The translations under genes and the position numbers were made by a program. From Atlantibacter hermannii (GTDB taxonomy: Bacteria; Pseudomonadota; Gammaproteobacteria; Enterobacterales; Enterobacteriaceae): a stretch of 64,000 nucleotides of DNA. Location of the stretch: NCBI GenBank assembly GCA_900635495.1, contig LR134136.1:4402001-4466000 (forward strand). The letters run 5' to 3'. Positions 18,429 to 27,411 of the stretch are shown one piece after another (position 1 is the stretch's first letter; every line of letters starts with the position of its first letter). The notes beneath the pieces were generated by a model. It was not told the DNA's origin. It saw only the letters and a list, made by a program, of their open reading frames with translations, and searched no databases.

Positions 18429-19406
18429 ATGCGGGTTTTGATCGTCAAAACATCGTCTATGGGCGATGTGTTGCATACCCTGCCTGCGTTAACAGACGCG
18501 CAGCTAAACATTCCCGGCATTCGTTTTGACTGGGTGGTGGAGGAAGGTTTCGCGCAGATACCTTCCTGGCACCCGGCGGTTGATCGCGTCATTCCTGTGG
18601 CCATCCGTCGTTGGCGGAAAGCCTGGTTTTCCGCGCCGATTAAAGCCGAGCGTCATGCTTTTCGCGAGGCGGTCAGGGCCAGAGAATATGACGCGGTAAT
18701 TGACGCTCAGGGCTTAGTAAAAAGCGCTGCGCTGGTAACACGCCTGGCGCACGGCATAAAGCACGGTATGGACTGGCAAACCGCGCGCGAACCGCTGGCC
18801 AGCCTGTTTTACCAGCGTCGTCACATTATCGCCAGGCAACAGCACGCGGTTGAACGTACCCGCGAACTGTTCGCCCTAAGTCTTGGCTACAGCAAGCCGA
18901 CCACCCAGGGTGATTACGCCATCGCCCGTCATTTCCTGAACAATCTTAATGCTAACCCGGTTCCGTATGCAGTATTTTTGCATGCCACGACCCGTGATGA
19001 TAAGCACTGGCCGGAAGCGAACTGGCGTGAGCTGATCACCTTACTGAGTCAGACGGGATTGCGTATTAAGTTGCCGTGGGGTGCGCCGCATGAGCAGGAA
19101 CGGGCGAAGAGGCTGGCAGAAGGTTTTGATTATGTGGATGTTTTGCCGCGAATGAGTCTTGAAGAGATTGCCCGCGTACTTGCAGGCGCTCAATTCGTGG
19201 TTTCGGTTGATACCGGCCTGAGTCATCTTACCGCTGCGCTCGACCGGCCTAATATTACGTTGTACGGCCCAACGGATCCGGGGCTTATTGGTGGGTATGG
19301 GAAGAACCAGGTAGAATGCCGCTCTGTAAGTAAGGACCTTGCAGATTTGTCCGCTTCTACTGTTTTTGAGCAGTTAAATGTTGAAATTATAAATACTCAT
19401 AAGTAG
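18429..19406 (+). CDS. waaC: WaaC (RfaC), LPS heptosyltransferase I
   Basis: GT9 enzyme adding the first heptose to Kdo2-lipid A. It is 325 aa. The N-terminus MRVLIVKTSSMGDVLHTLPAL is diagnostic, as are HATTRDDKHWPEANW and VDTGLSHLTAALDRPNITLYG. The C-terminus VEIINTHK is slightly longer than in E. coli. It is followed 14 bp later by waaL. Confidence 0.98.
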   Translation: MRVLIVKTSSMGDVLHTLPALTDAQLNIPGIRFDWVVEEGFAQIPSWHPAVDRVIPVAIRRWRKAWFSAPIKAERHAFREAVRAREYDAVIDAQGLVKSAALVTRLAHGIKHGMDWQTAREPLASLFYQRRHIIARQQHAVERTRELFALSLGYSKPTTQGDYAIARHFLNNLNANPVPYAVFLHATTRDDKHWPEANWRELITLLSQTGLRIKLPWGAPHEQERAKRLAEGFDYVDVLPRMSLEEIARVLAGAQFVVSVDTGLSHLTAALDRPNITLYGPTDPGLIGGYGKNQVECRSVSKDLADLSASTVFEQLNVEIINTHK

Positions 19407-19420
19407 ACACCGGAGAAAAG

Positions 19421-20632
19421 ATGGGCCTGACATTGTTTTTTTCCAATGAGAAAAAAAACTGGACGCCAAACTGGAACAGAGCACTGGTGTTCTTGTTTAT
19501 CGTGACTTATTTTTTAAATGATATAACACGCTATAAGCATTTACTGGTTATTTTGATGACCGTAACCACGCTGGTATATGTGTGTAAACAGCCACGGCAC
19601 TATCTTCCCATTTTCAAAAACTTTCTCTTTGCGAGCATTGTTTTTCTGGCGGTGGCCGTTTTTATCTCGTTGATTCATACGCCCGATCTGAAGGCGAGCC
19701 TCAAAGAAGTCACCCGCTCAGTCGTTGAAAATGTCCTGATATGCACGCTCACCATTCCGGTGTTGTTAAGAAATGAAAGCAAACAATTTATTTGCCGGCT
19801 GGTATTTATCTCATTTCTTACCGCATTAAGTTTACGTTGCCTGTCAGAGCTGGTTTTGTATTACCAGGACTATCAGCAGGGCATTATGCCTTTCACAAAT
19901 TACAACCACCGCGGTATTTCAGACGCTATGGTTTTTCTTTTCCCGGCGCTGCTGAATTTGTGGTTCATGAAAGAGCACAAATACCGTATTGCATTCGTCG
20001 TGTTGAGCGCGATCTATATCTTCCTGATCCTGGGTACGCTTTCACGCGGCGCATGGCTTTCTGTTCTGGTGGTCGGTCTGGTGTGGACTCTGATCTACAA
20101 ACAGTGGAAATTACTCATAACGGGCGTCATCATCGGCGCAATCGCGTTGATGGCGATATTCACGCACAAAGATACCTCCGCTAATCTCACCACCAAACTC
20201 CAGCAAACTGACAGCTCTTACCGTTATACCAACGGCACCCAGGGCAGCGCTTTTGACCTGATTCTTGAAAATCCGGTAAAAGGCTATGGCTTTGGTAACG
20301 TTGCTTATAAAGATGTGTATAACAAGCGCGTGGTAGATTATCCGAACTGGACTTTCCGCGAATCGATAGGCCCGCATAACCTTGCGCTGTTTGTCTGGTT
20401 CGGCGCTGGCATATTAGGGCTCGCTGGCCTGCTAATGGTGTATGCCGCTATCGCAAAAGAGTGCGCATCGAGTGCGTTTAAAGAGAACTACGCCTCTCCT
20501 TATAATGCGCACATGTTGATCCTGCTTTCGTTTGTCGGCTACTTTATTGTTCGCGGCAATGTCGAGCAAATTGAGCTCGATTTATTAGGCATTTACGCCG
20601 GCTTCCTGATTGCGATGCGCAATAAGTCATAG
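19421..20632 (+). CDS. waaL: WaaL (RfaL), O-antigen ligase
   Basis: Integral inner-membrane glycosyltransferase that moves O-antigen from undecaprenyl diphosphate to the lipid A core on the periplasmic face. It is 403 aa with about a dozen hydrophobic segments. The large periplasmic loop carries TLSRGAW and DSSYRYTNGTQGSAFDLI, and RESIGPHNLALFVWFGAG contains the conserved His. It resembles the Salmonella/E. coli R2-type ligase by eye. Last gene of the heptose operon, closed by a strong terminator. Confidence 0.95.
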   Translation: MGLTLFFSNEKKNWTPNWNRALVFLFIVTYFLNDITRYKHLLVILMTVTTLVYVCKQPRHYLPIFKNFLFASIVFLAVAVFISLIHTPDLKASLKEVTRSVVENVLICTLTIPVLLRNESKQFICRLVFISFLTALSLRCLSELVLYYQDYQQGIMPFTNYNHRGISDAMVFLFPALLNLWFMKEHKYRIAFVVLSAIYIFLILGTLSRGAWLSVLVVGLVWTLIYKQWKLLITGVIIGAIALMAIFTHKDTSANLTTKLQQTDSSYRYTNGTQGSAFDLILENPVKGYGFGNVAYKDVYNKRVVDYPNWTFRESIGPHNLALFVWFGAGILGLAGLLMVYAAIAKECASSAFKENYASPYNAHMLILLSFVGYFIVRGNVEQIELDLLGIYAGFLIAMRNKS

Positions 20633-20644
20633 CGCTAAAGCAAT

Positions 20645-20673
20645 AAAAAAGGCTACCTCGCGTAGCCTTTTTT
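20645..20673. terminator. Bidirectional terminator between waaL and waaK
   Basis: A twelve-pair stem, AAAAAAGGCTAC / GTAGCCTTTTTT around a five-base loop, serves both convergent operons, with T runs on each strand. Confidence 0.92.
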
Positions 20674-20674
20674 A

Positions 20675-21817
20675 CTAATCAAACCAGCGGTGGAGGACTT
20701 CTTCAAATCTTTGGGTAACGCCTGTCCAGCTATAATGCGTATGAACATATTGCTGGCCTCGCCTGGCGACCTCATCCCGCGTCGCATTGTCCAAAACGGT
20801 TTCAATATCTTCTGCGATAGAGTCCGCCGTCATGGGCTCACGCAAGTGATAACCCGTCCCGTTTTCTTTAACGAACTCAACCATTCCTCCTCGCGTGCTC
20901 ACCAGAACCGGCTTTGCGGCGCCCATCGCTTCGATGGCAACCATACAGAACGGCTCCTGAAACTGAGAAGGAATAACCACCAGATCAGCGAGTGGATACC
21001 AGGTATGCATTTTATCGGGCGGAATGCTTCCCATCAGTTTGCAGCGATCTCCCAGACGCGCCGCGATTTCCCTTACCTCACGCTGATAAGCGCCGTTGTC
21101 GCTTTTGCTTTCTTCGTTATAGTCGCCAATCACCACGAACCTGAGATCCTGATGCGTTTGGCTCAGCTTCTCAAAAGCGTGCATAAGGGGTAGAACGCCT
21201 TTATCCGGCACAATGCGTCCCGCATACAAAATCACTTTTTCATGGGGAGAGATGGCCAAATCGGCTTTGGTGACCGCCTGATAGGCTGACTGATAGGTAT
21301 CCAAATCAATCCCATTAGGAACGATTTCAATGTCGGCATCCGGCAAAAACCCGCGATAATAATTTTGTAAAAACTGGCTGGGCACAATCATTTTTACATT
21401 CTGCTCAAGCCCTTTTGGCTCAAAAGCATTATGCATATGAATAGCCACTTTTAATTCCGGCGCATACTGGCGGATTTGACGGTACAGTTTCATGCTGTTG
21501 TGCACAACAATGACGCTGTTATCCGTGACTGGGAAATCTTTGGCAATCTTCAGGATACGTTTCGAATAAGGGGACGGATCCAGTCGCGTCCATTTCTGGA
21601 ATATCCGCTTATAGATCCGGCTAAATCCTATCCGATAAATACTACAGCGATCATTAACCTGCGTAAAATCCGTATACCCCTCGTTTTTGATACATACGAT
21701 GCGGTTAGGAATTGACGTTCGCTGTGCAACCTGGTACATCCAGGTTTCGACTGCAGCAGCACCGCGCGGAGGTATTGAATAAATAGGTGTAACAGTAAAT
21801 ATGATTTTATCAACCAT
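20675..21817 (-). CDS. waaK: WaaK-like outer-core glycosyltransferase, GT4
   Basis: 380 aa. The N-terminus IIFTVTPIYSIPPRGAAAVE and the blocks WTRLDPSPYSKRIL, VIVVHNSMKLYRQIR and MHMHNAFEP resemble Salmonella WaaK, the alpha-1,2-GlcNAc transferase that finishes the outer core. The GT-B C-terminal half shows YAGRIVPDKGVLPLMHAF and the catalytic EPFCMVAIEAMGAAKPVL (EX7E). The sugar donor here is inferred, not shown. It is the last gene of the RfaH-type core operon. Confidence 0.85.
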   Translation of the reverse strand: MVDKIIFTVTPIYSIPPRGAAAVETWMYQVAQRTSIPNRIVCIKNEGYTDFTQVNDRCSIYRIGFSRIYKRIFQKWTRLDPSPYSKRILKIAKDFPVTDNSVIVVHNSMKLYRQIRQYAPELKVAIHMHNAFEPKGLEQNVKMIVPSQFLQNYYRGFLPDADIEIVPNGIDLDTYQSAYQAVTKADLAISPHEKVILYAGRIVPDKGVLPLMHAFEKLSQTHQDLRFVVIGDYNEESKSDNGAYQREVREIAARLGDRCKLMGSIPPDKMHTWYPLADLVVIPSQFQEPFCMVAIEAMGAAKPVLVSTRGGMVEFVKENGTGYHLREPMTADSIAEDIETVLDNATRDEVARRGQQYVHTHYSWTGVTQRFEEVLHRWFD

Positions 21818-21823
21818 ATAAGA

Positions 21824-22846
21824 TCAACCTTTCATAAGATTATATTTAATTGCGGAAACAATGCCGCTAATTATTTTATTTTGATAAAGCAAATGCTTGT
21901 ATTTTTCACGGTATTCGTGCTTACGCGTGGCTGCCTGGTAAGGTATATTTTTCCAGGGTGATAACCGATAAACGCTGCGGAAATATTCCGCAGAGGGGTA
22001 AATTGCCCAGTCATGCCACGGCTTCGTCACACCCGTATAATGAATAAATACCGTATTATCATTAATGAAAGACTTATAATATTCTTTATCTTTATATTCG
22101 AACTCAGACTTCAAAGAATAGATTGCATTATATTCTCTCGGCAGAATTCTTGCGTGATGTAAGAACATAATGTTCAAAATATCCTGATCGGGATATTTTA
22201 TATTGCGTACAACATTCTCATCCGCTAGCAGTTCAAAAAATCGCTCAGTCAGGTTCGACTGTAACCAGGCACGGAGATTAATATACATCACCCCGGAATT
22301 GAAATAATTCCCCTGGAACGCAGGATTGTTAAGACGCGCCGCGCTTTTACTTTGCATGGCGTCCACATCCACCACAACCGCGCCATATTCATGATCTTCA
22401 AACCTGAGGGCGGCCAGCGCCTGCAAAGAGCCTTTACAGGTAATGTCTGCATCAAGATACAGAAGACTGTCGAGTCTCTCTGAAAAGTAATCAAATGAGA
22501 GCAGACGATAATAAATAGAAACCGGCCAAATGTTGGTTTTAGGTAACGCGGATAACGGCTGGGCATCTATGTAGTAGATTTTGATGACAGTTTTATACTG
22601 CTCAGCCAGCTGCGTTAACAGCGCAATATACTCATCATCCAGATAGTCAGCAATAATATGGAAGGTAAATTCCATATCGTACTGCTTATTATTTTCAAGT
22701 ATGGAGGCTATCGAAATAGCCGCACCAACCTGATAATTTTTATCGATACCCCAGGAGATATTAAACGTATCGCGATCGGCAAGCTTAACGTTGCGACTGT
22801 CCAGTACGATGATATCTTTAAACTGAGTTAATTGTTTAAAATCCAA
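21824..22846 (-). CDS. waaJ: WaaJ/WaaR-like GT8 outer-core hexosyltransferase
   Basis: 340 aa GT8 protein. Motifs are FNISWGIDKNYQVGAAISIASIL, FHIIADY, the metal-binding DSLLYLDADITCKGS (DxD), GNYFNSGVMYINL, YPDQDILNIMF and FIHYTGVTKPWHDWA. This matches the WaaJ/WaaR group, which adds the third outer-core hexose; the donor (Glc or Gal) cannot be read from sequence. It is AT-richer than the housekeeping genes, as usual for core loci. It is six bases from the waaK start. Confidence 0.85.
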   Translation of the reverse strand: MDFKQLTQFKDIIVLDSRNVKLADRDTFNISWGIDKNYQVGAAISIASILENNKQYDMEFTFHIIADYLDDEYIALLTQLAEQYKTVIKIYYIDAQPLSALPKTNIWPVSIYYRLLSFDYFSERLDSLLYLDADITCKGSLQALAALRFEDHEYGAVVVDVDAMQSKSAARLNNPAFQGNYFNSGVMYINLRAWLQSNLTERFFELLADENVVRNIKYPDQDILNIMFLHHARILPREYNAIYSLKSEFEYKDKEYYKSFINDNTVFIHYTGVTKPWHDWAIYPSAEYFRSVYRLSPWKNIPYQAATRKHEYREKYKHLLYQNKIISGIVSAIKYNLMKG

Positions 22847-22943
22847 TGTCGATTACCTTTCACCATCACTAACTTTAACGTATTTATTTAGCTTGCAAAT
22901 GCGCACTCGTTATTTGTTAACAAAATGCACATGCCGCGTTTTA

Positions 22944-23954
22944 TCAATGGGTAATTTTTAATCTGTAATAATTGATGTAGTTTAAAAAGCCCTGCAGATA
23001 ACGCTTTTGTTTATATTTATGTTTGGCGCTATAACGGTACTGATTACTGTTCCCGGGCTTCAGGAGATCGACGTTTCGCCAGGGCGACCGTGCTTTGGCC
23101 TCCAGAAAACTCTGTGAAACCGGATAAGCAGCCCATTCATGCCAGGGCTTTGTCGGGCCCACGTAATGAATAAATACGGTCTCGTCGTTAACCGGGTTTA
23201 TCACGTCATCTTTCAATTCGTAATTGATACTAAACCGGGTATTAAACTTGCCGTCGATAAAATTCACTTTTCCGGCCAGCAACACATTCAGTACATCCTG
23301 ATCGAGATGGGTGATCTTCTCAACCCATTCCGGTACCCGCAGCATATCGATCGCTTTTGCGGAGATATCGTTTTGGTTCCATTCATTGATATTAATGAGC
23401 AGGAACCCGGCATTGAAATAGCCGGAAACCAGTTGCGGCGTGGTCAGCACGTTCGCCCGGTTAGTCCACCAGTCGAGTCCCCTTTCCGCTACCACGGCGG
23501 CAATTTCATGTTCCGCGAATCGGTAATCGACGAGTTCCTGAATACTGCCCTTGCAGGCAATGTCGGCATCCAGGTACAGAAGTTTATCCACTTTATGGAA
23601 AAAGTAGTCGGCGATAACAAAACGGAAATAGGTCGCGTATGTCCAGTTTTTAGTGCTGGGAAGCGATTTCAGTTTGGCACAGTCAATGAGATAGATTTTT
23701 ATACAGGTACGATATTGCGCCGCTAACTCTGAAAAACGGCGATGATCTTCTTCACTGAAGGTGTCAGTAAAAACATGAAATTCAAAACTTACTGTCGGGT
23801 TGCTTATTAATATAGAGGCAACAGAAACCCCACATCCGAAGAGGAAATTTTTATCAATACCGAATGCGATATTGAAGCGATTGCCTGACGCCTGTTCGTT
23901 GTGATCAAATTCAATAACTGAAAGGATGACATCGTTGTCGCTGAACTGTGACAT
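22944..23954 (-). CDS. waaI: WaaI/WaaO-like GT8 outer-core hexosyltransferase
   Basis: 336 aa GT8 protein, paralogous to the next gene. Motifs are FNIAFGIDKNFLFGCGVSVA, SLPSTKNWTYATYFRF, KLLYLDADIACKGSIQEL, SGYFNAGFLLININEW, HLDQDVLNVLL and FIHYVGPTKPWHEWAAYP. These are very close to Salmonella WaaI, which adds the second outer-core hexose. A 97-bp gap separates it from waaJ, the largest inside the operon. Confidence 0.87.
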   Translation of the reverse strand: MSQFSDNDVILSVIEFDHNEQASGNRFNIAFGIDKNFLFGCGVSVASILISNPTVSFEFHVFTDTFSEEDHRRFSELAAQYRTCIKIYLIDCAKLKSLPSTKNWTYATYFRFVIADYFFHKVDKLLYLDADIACKGSIQELVDYRFAEHEIAAVVAERGLDWWTNRANVLTTPQLVSGYFNAGFLLININEWNQNDISAKAIDMLRVPEWVEKITHLDQDVLNVLLAGKVNFIDGKFNTRFSINYELKDDVINPVNDETVFIHYVGPTKPWHEWAAYPVSQSFLEAKARSPWRNVDLLKPGNSNQYRYSAKHKYKQKRYLQGFLNYINYYRLKITH

Positions 23955-24020
23955 GTTTAATTATTATCCGGTAGAGATGAATCGAGCGTGACGGTGAATA
24001 CGGGAGCCGTTGGCTTGCGC

Positions 24021-24818
24021 TTACAATGATTTGCGCACAGTCCTTTCACGGATTTTATTCGCTTTGCTCGCTGCCTGTTGAATCAGGTCACGCTCCTGGC
24101 GAAGTATCGCTTTGAGCGGCAACTCAAAATAAATTTTCATAAAACGCCAGACATCACGCTGCGTGAGCCCAATATTCATTGACGAAAAATACAGGCCAAT
24201 GAGGTCCTTATCACGCCAGCGACGGGGCACGCGGGCTCGTATCTGAGCACGATGCAGGTCGATAACGGATATTTTTAACATCTCTTCATTGCCCTCAAAC
24301 GGAAGATGCAGCAGGAAATGGCAAATATAGCAGTCCCGATGATTGATTCCGCTTGCGTGCATTTTACGAACCATCGTTGCAACGCGTTTAATTATCATGC
24401 GCTTAACTTTGACGTCAGGCGGGTTGACCGCCCAGTCAGCGCAGTAATCTTCCAGGCTGATAGTAGGCGCCAGTTCTTCGGTAATGATAAAGGAGGTTCG
24501 GGTCAGCGGGTTTATCCCTTTTTCACCAAAACCAACGCCATACATGGTATCCACGCCGGACTCACTCAGACGATGAATGGCGTTCCACTCCCGATCCGCG
24601 CCCAGAACAGGCATGCGCAATGAAAGCAGGTTTTTAACGATCTCTTTCAGAGACGTGCCGCGATGCCATTTAAGGAAATAGTGTTTACCTGCCAGCTCAA
24701 AACGTATTGTGCGGCGGGTTTCAAGTTCTCTGAAGACTTCGCCCTGAAGGCGCTTCACTTCTTCAAACGCGTCTTTACCACGCCACAACGTCGCTAATGG
24801 CTCTTTCAGTTCAACCAT
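24021..24818 (-). CDS. waaP: WaaP (RfaP), LPS heptose I kinase
   Basis: Phosphorylates the first heptose of the inner core, important for outer-membrane barrier function. It is 265 aa from MVELKEPLATLWRGKDAF. The eukaryotic-kinase-like fold shows the catalytic loop GINHRDCYICHFLLHL and the metal-binding ISVIDLHRAQI. The frame is open 26 codons upstream, but that stretch lies inside waaG, so 24818 is chosen; the genes overlap by eight bases. Confidence 0.96.
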   Translation of the reverse strand: MVELKEPLATLWRGKDAFEEVKRLQGEVFRELETRRTIRFELAGKHYFLKWHRGTSLKEIVKNLLSLRMPVLGADREWNAIHRLSESGVDTMYGVGFGEKGINPLTRTSFIITEELAPTISLEDYCADWAVNPPDVKVKRMIIKRVATMVRKMHASGINHRDCYICHFLLHLPFEGNEEMLKISVIDLHRAQIRARVPRRWRDKDLIGLYFSSMNIGLTQRDVWRFMKIYFELPLKAILRQERDLIQQAASKANKIRERTVRKSL

Positions 24819-25935
24819 TAAGGTCACCTGTAATAATGTCCGCCGCTCTGTCGGGCAGACTGTATAAATCCTGCGTATCCGCATAATGACGCGCATTATC
24901 CGCCCAGGCGGTACGTAATGAGGGCTGTGTCAGCGCCTTACGTAAGATGTCATTAAGCGCTTCCTGCCGGAAAGGCTCTTCAATTGCCATCCCGCAGTTC
25001 GCATTCACAATATGAGGCGCATAACCGCACACAGACGTGGTCAATACCGGTAACCCCGCGGTAATCGCTTCAAGCAATACAATGCCGGCGGCTTCCTGAT
25101 AGGCGGGGTGCATCAGGATGTCGGCCGCGGCCATTAATTCAGCCACATCGTTACGCCCGGAGAAGAAATGGACATTGCCCCGCACACCAAGTTTTGTGGC
25201 CAGTGTTTCGAACTTCCCGGGTTTATCCTGACCGACAATAAACAACTGTGTATTCCGGCGCAGTGCTTCAGGCAATGCGGCGAGCGCGCGAACAGAGCGA
25301 TCGACACCTTTGCGGGTAAAGTCAGAACCGACCTGCAGCAGAAGATATTGCTGGTCGTTGATACCATTTTTCTGCCGGTAAATGGCCCGACTGCCGGGAA
25401 TTTGCTGACTGTATTTTCGATCCGGATAGATGCCCGGCGGAAGAATATGAAAGCGCTCGGCCTCAGTATGATAATGCTTCTGGAAATCGGCGATCTGCTT
25501 GTCAGTGAGCATTAATAATTGCGTGGCTTTACCCTGCTCGAAAGTGGCGCGCTCAAAGGCGGCGTAGTGGCGGTAGCGCGAAGTCAGGCGGTATAAGAAC
25601 CCTTTTTCCTGCTCGACTTTCTCTGCATAGCAAACATCAGCGGCATAATACACATTCAGACCCGGCATTTTATTGAAGCCGACCACCCGATCGACCGGGT
25701 GCGTCTGTAAATGCGCCTGCACCCACGCGTAATACTCGGCGTTACGCCCATGATTCGTTCGGGATTTGACCGGGACAATAATCACGTTCAGGCCGTCAGG
25801 ATAAGCGCCTTCCCAGGATTGCGTATAAACGCGAACCTCGTGACCCCGGGCGGCAACGGTCTGCGCAATGCGCATAAAGTCGCGCTGTAAACCGCCAAAG
25901 GGAAAGTATTTATACAAACAAAAGGCGACGATCAT
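24811..25935 (-). CDS. waaG: WaaG (RfaG), LPS glucosyltransferase I
   Basis: GT4 enzyme that adds the first outer-core glucose to heptose II. It is 374 aa, full length. The N-terminus MIVAFCLYKYFPFGGLQRDFMRIA is diagnostic. The C-terminal domain has LLQVGSDFTRKGVDRSVRAL and HPAYQEAAGIVLLEAITAGLPVL (EX7E). The ATG shares one base with the waaQ stop. Confidence 0.98.
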   Translation of the reverse strand: MIVAFCLYKYFPFGGLQRDFMRIAQTVAARGHEVRVYTQSWEGAYPDGLNVIIVPVKSRTNHGRNAEYYAWVQAHLQTHPVDRVVGFNKMPGLNVYYAADVCYAEKVEQEKGFLYRLTSRYRHYAAFERATFEQGKATQLLMLTDKQIADFQKHYHTEAERFHILPPGIYPDRKYSQQIPGSRAIYRQKNGINDQQYLLLQVGSDFTRKGVDRSVRALAALPEALRRNTQLFIVGQDKPGKFETLATKLGVRGNVHFFSGRNDVAELMAAADILMHPAYQEAAGIVLLEAITAGLPVLTTSVCGYAPHIVNANCGMAIEEPFRQEALNDILRKALTQPSLRTAWADNARHYADTQDLYSLPDRAADIITGDLNG

Positions 25936-27002
25936 CAGGCCTTCCCCTCTGTTGAGGCCGCCTGCTGCTCTTGCAGCAAGGTATCAATGGCGGCGATAAC
26001 GTCGCTTGCCGGGATCACGGAAAGGTACATTTCATTGCGGTCGCGCTGTTCACGCGCAGGCATGGGACGATAGTCTCCCGCCCAGAACTGAATCATGCGC
26101 TTTGACCATGGTCGCCAGAAATTGTGATCTGTTGCGCCGAAAAGGCAGATCAACCGGGTATCTACCGCCGCGGCAATGTGCCCAGGCGCAGAATCAACGC
26201 CAATGAACAGGTCGGCGTGATCGATTAATGCGCCTAACTCAGGAAACGATAATTTTCCGGCCAGCGCGGTCACGGGTGGGGTTTTGCATCCCCTGACAAT
26301 CTCATCCACACAGGCGAGGTCCTCCGCGCCAGGACCTGAAGTCAGCACAACGTCATACCCGCGCGCATGCAGGGCATCAATCACCTGTGAAAACTTATCA
26401 TTATTCCAGCACTTAAATATTTGCCGGGCCGTAGGTTGGATCACCACATAACGTGCCTGCACGCCCGCCTTGTCCAGTTCGGCCCGCACCCGTTCCCAGC
26501 TGGAGGGGGCATAGCTCATCGTGGTCCGCGCGACATACGATGTCAGCCCCAGCGGCGCAAGCACGGACAAATTGCTCTCGACAACATTCGCGCCTTCAAG
26601 CGGCGCCAGATGCGTAAAGCTATTGCGCCAAAAAGCGCTCTGGCGATGACTAAAATCCTGGGAAAGACGCACCCGGGCATTGAGCATCCGGACAATCAAC
26701 GCAACCATCCATTGATCCGTCATATTGACAATCAAATCGTATTTATTCGCACGCAACGTTCTGATCAACGACAAAAAATTGACGACCTTCTGTGTCGCTT
26801 TCGCTTTTTTATTTTTAATACCGTAAAACGCGTTAATTTCCGGGTTCACGGACAAAATAGGAATCGTATCCTCGTACAGGAGCATATCGATTTCAGCGTC
26901 AGGATAATTCTGCTTTAACGTACTAATGACGGGGGTGGTAAGTAACATATCCCCGTGAAAGCGCATCTTTATGATCAGAATTCTTCGAAAGGGCTTTTCC
27001 AC
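25935..27002 (-). CDS. waaQ: WaaQ (RfaQ), LPS heptosyltransferase III
   Basis: GT9 enzyme adding the side-branch heptose III. It is 355 aa. MEKPFRRILIIKMRFHGDML at the start, YVVIQPTARQIFKCWNNDKF in the middle and FIGVDSAPGHIAAAVDTRLICLFG near the end. It is the first gene of the long operon, behind a JUMPstart/ops leader. Confidence 0.97.
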   Translation of the reverse strand: MEKPFRRILIIKMRFHGDMLLTTPVISTLKQNYPDAEIDMLLYEDTIPILSVNPEINAFYGIKNKKAKATQKVVNFLSLIRTLRANKYDLIVNMTDQWMVALIVRMLNARVRLSQDFSHRQSAFWRNSFTHLAPLEGANVVESNLSVLAPLGLTSYVARTTMSYAPSSWERVRAELDKAGVQARYVVIQPTARQIFKCWNNDKFSQVIDALHARGYDVVLTSGPGAEDLACVDEIVRGCKTPPVTALAGKLSFPELGALIDHADLFIGVDSAPGHIAAAVDTRLICLFGATDHNFWRPWSKRMIQFWAGDYRPMPAREQRDRNEMYLSVIPASDVIAAIDTLLQEQQAASTEGKA

Positions 27003-27048
27003 AAGCGACTCTTTTGTTGTGATTGTCCGGTAAAATACAGGAAAAAAG

Positions 27049-27087
27049 CACGCTACCGCCCCAGGCTCAACAGCTACCCGAAGACTG
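27049..27087 (-). promoter_or_regulatory. JUMPstart / ops element of the waaQ operon
   Basis: On the minus strand this 39-bp segment matches the JUMPstart consensus almost throughout and ends with the ops core GGCGGTAGCGTG (27049-27060), continued by CTTTTTT. The antiterminator RfaH is recruited at ops in enterobacterial surface polysaccharide operons. It lies about 50 bp before the waaQ start. The rest of the 27003-27411 spacer carries the waaQ and waaA promoters, which I could not place. Confidence 0.93.
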
Positions 27088-27411
27088 ATATTGCACTCTC
27101 TTTTAGCGGGCTAGTGTACCATTTCTTTCACTTCAATCCGAAACGAATGCTCTGCGCTGAAAAGCAGAGATTTCATATTAATAATCATAGATATGGAACT
27201 AAAAATCCGCCTTTGCCGACGTGATTTTCCGTTTACTCTTAGTCGTAAAGGCCGGAAATATTAAAAAATTACGTAAAAATGCAAAAAACTGAGGATTACC
27301 TGGTGAAGTTACTGCATAAAAGGCTATTTCGGGTAAAAGCGGGAAAAGTAATGGCAAAGCCCTGGTTAAATACATAAAATCCCCAGCACATTCATAAGCC
27401 AGCTATCAAAT

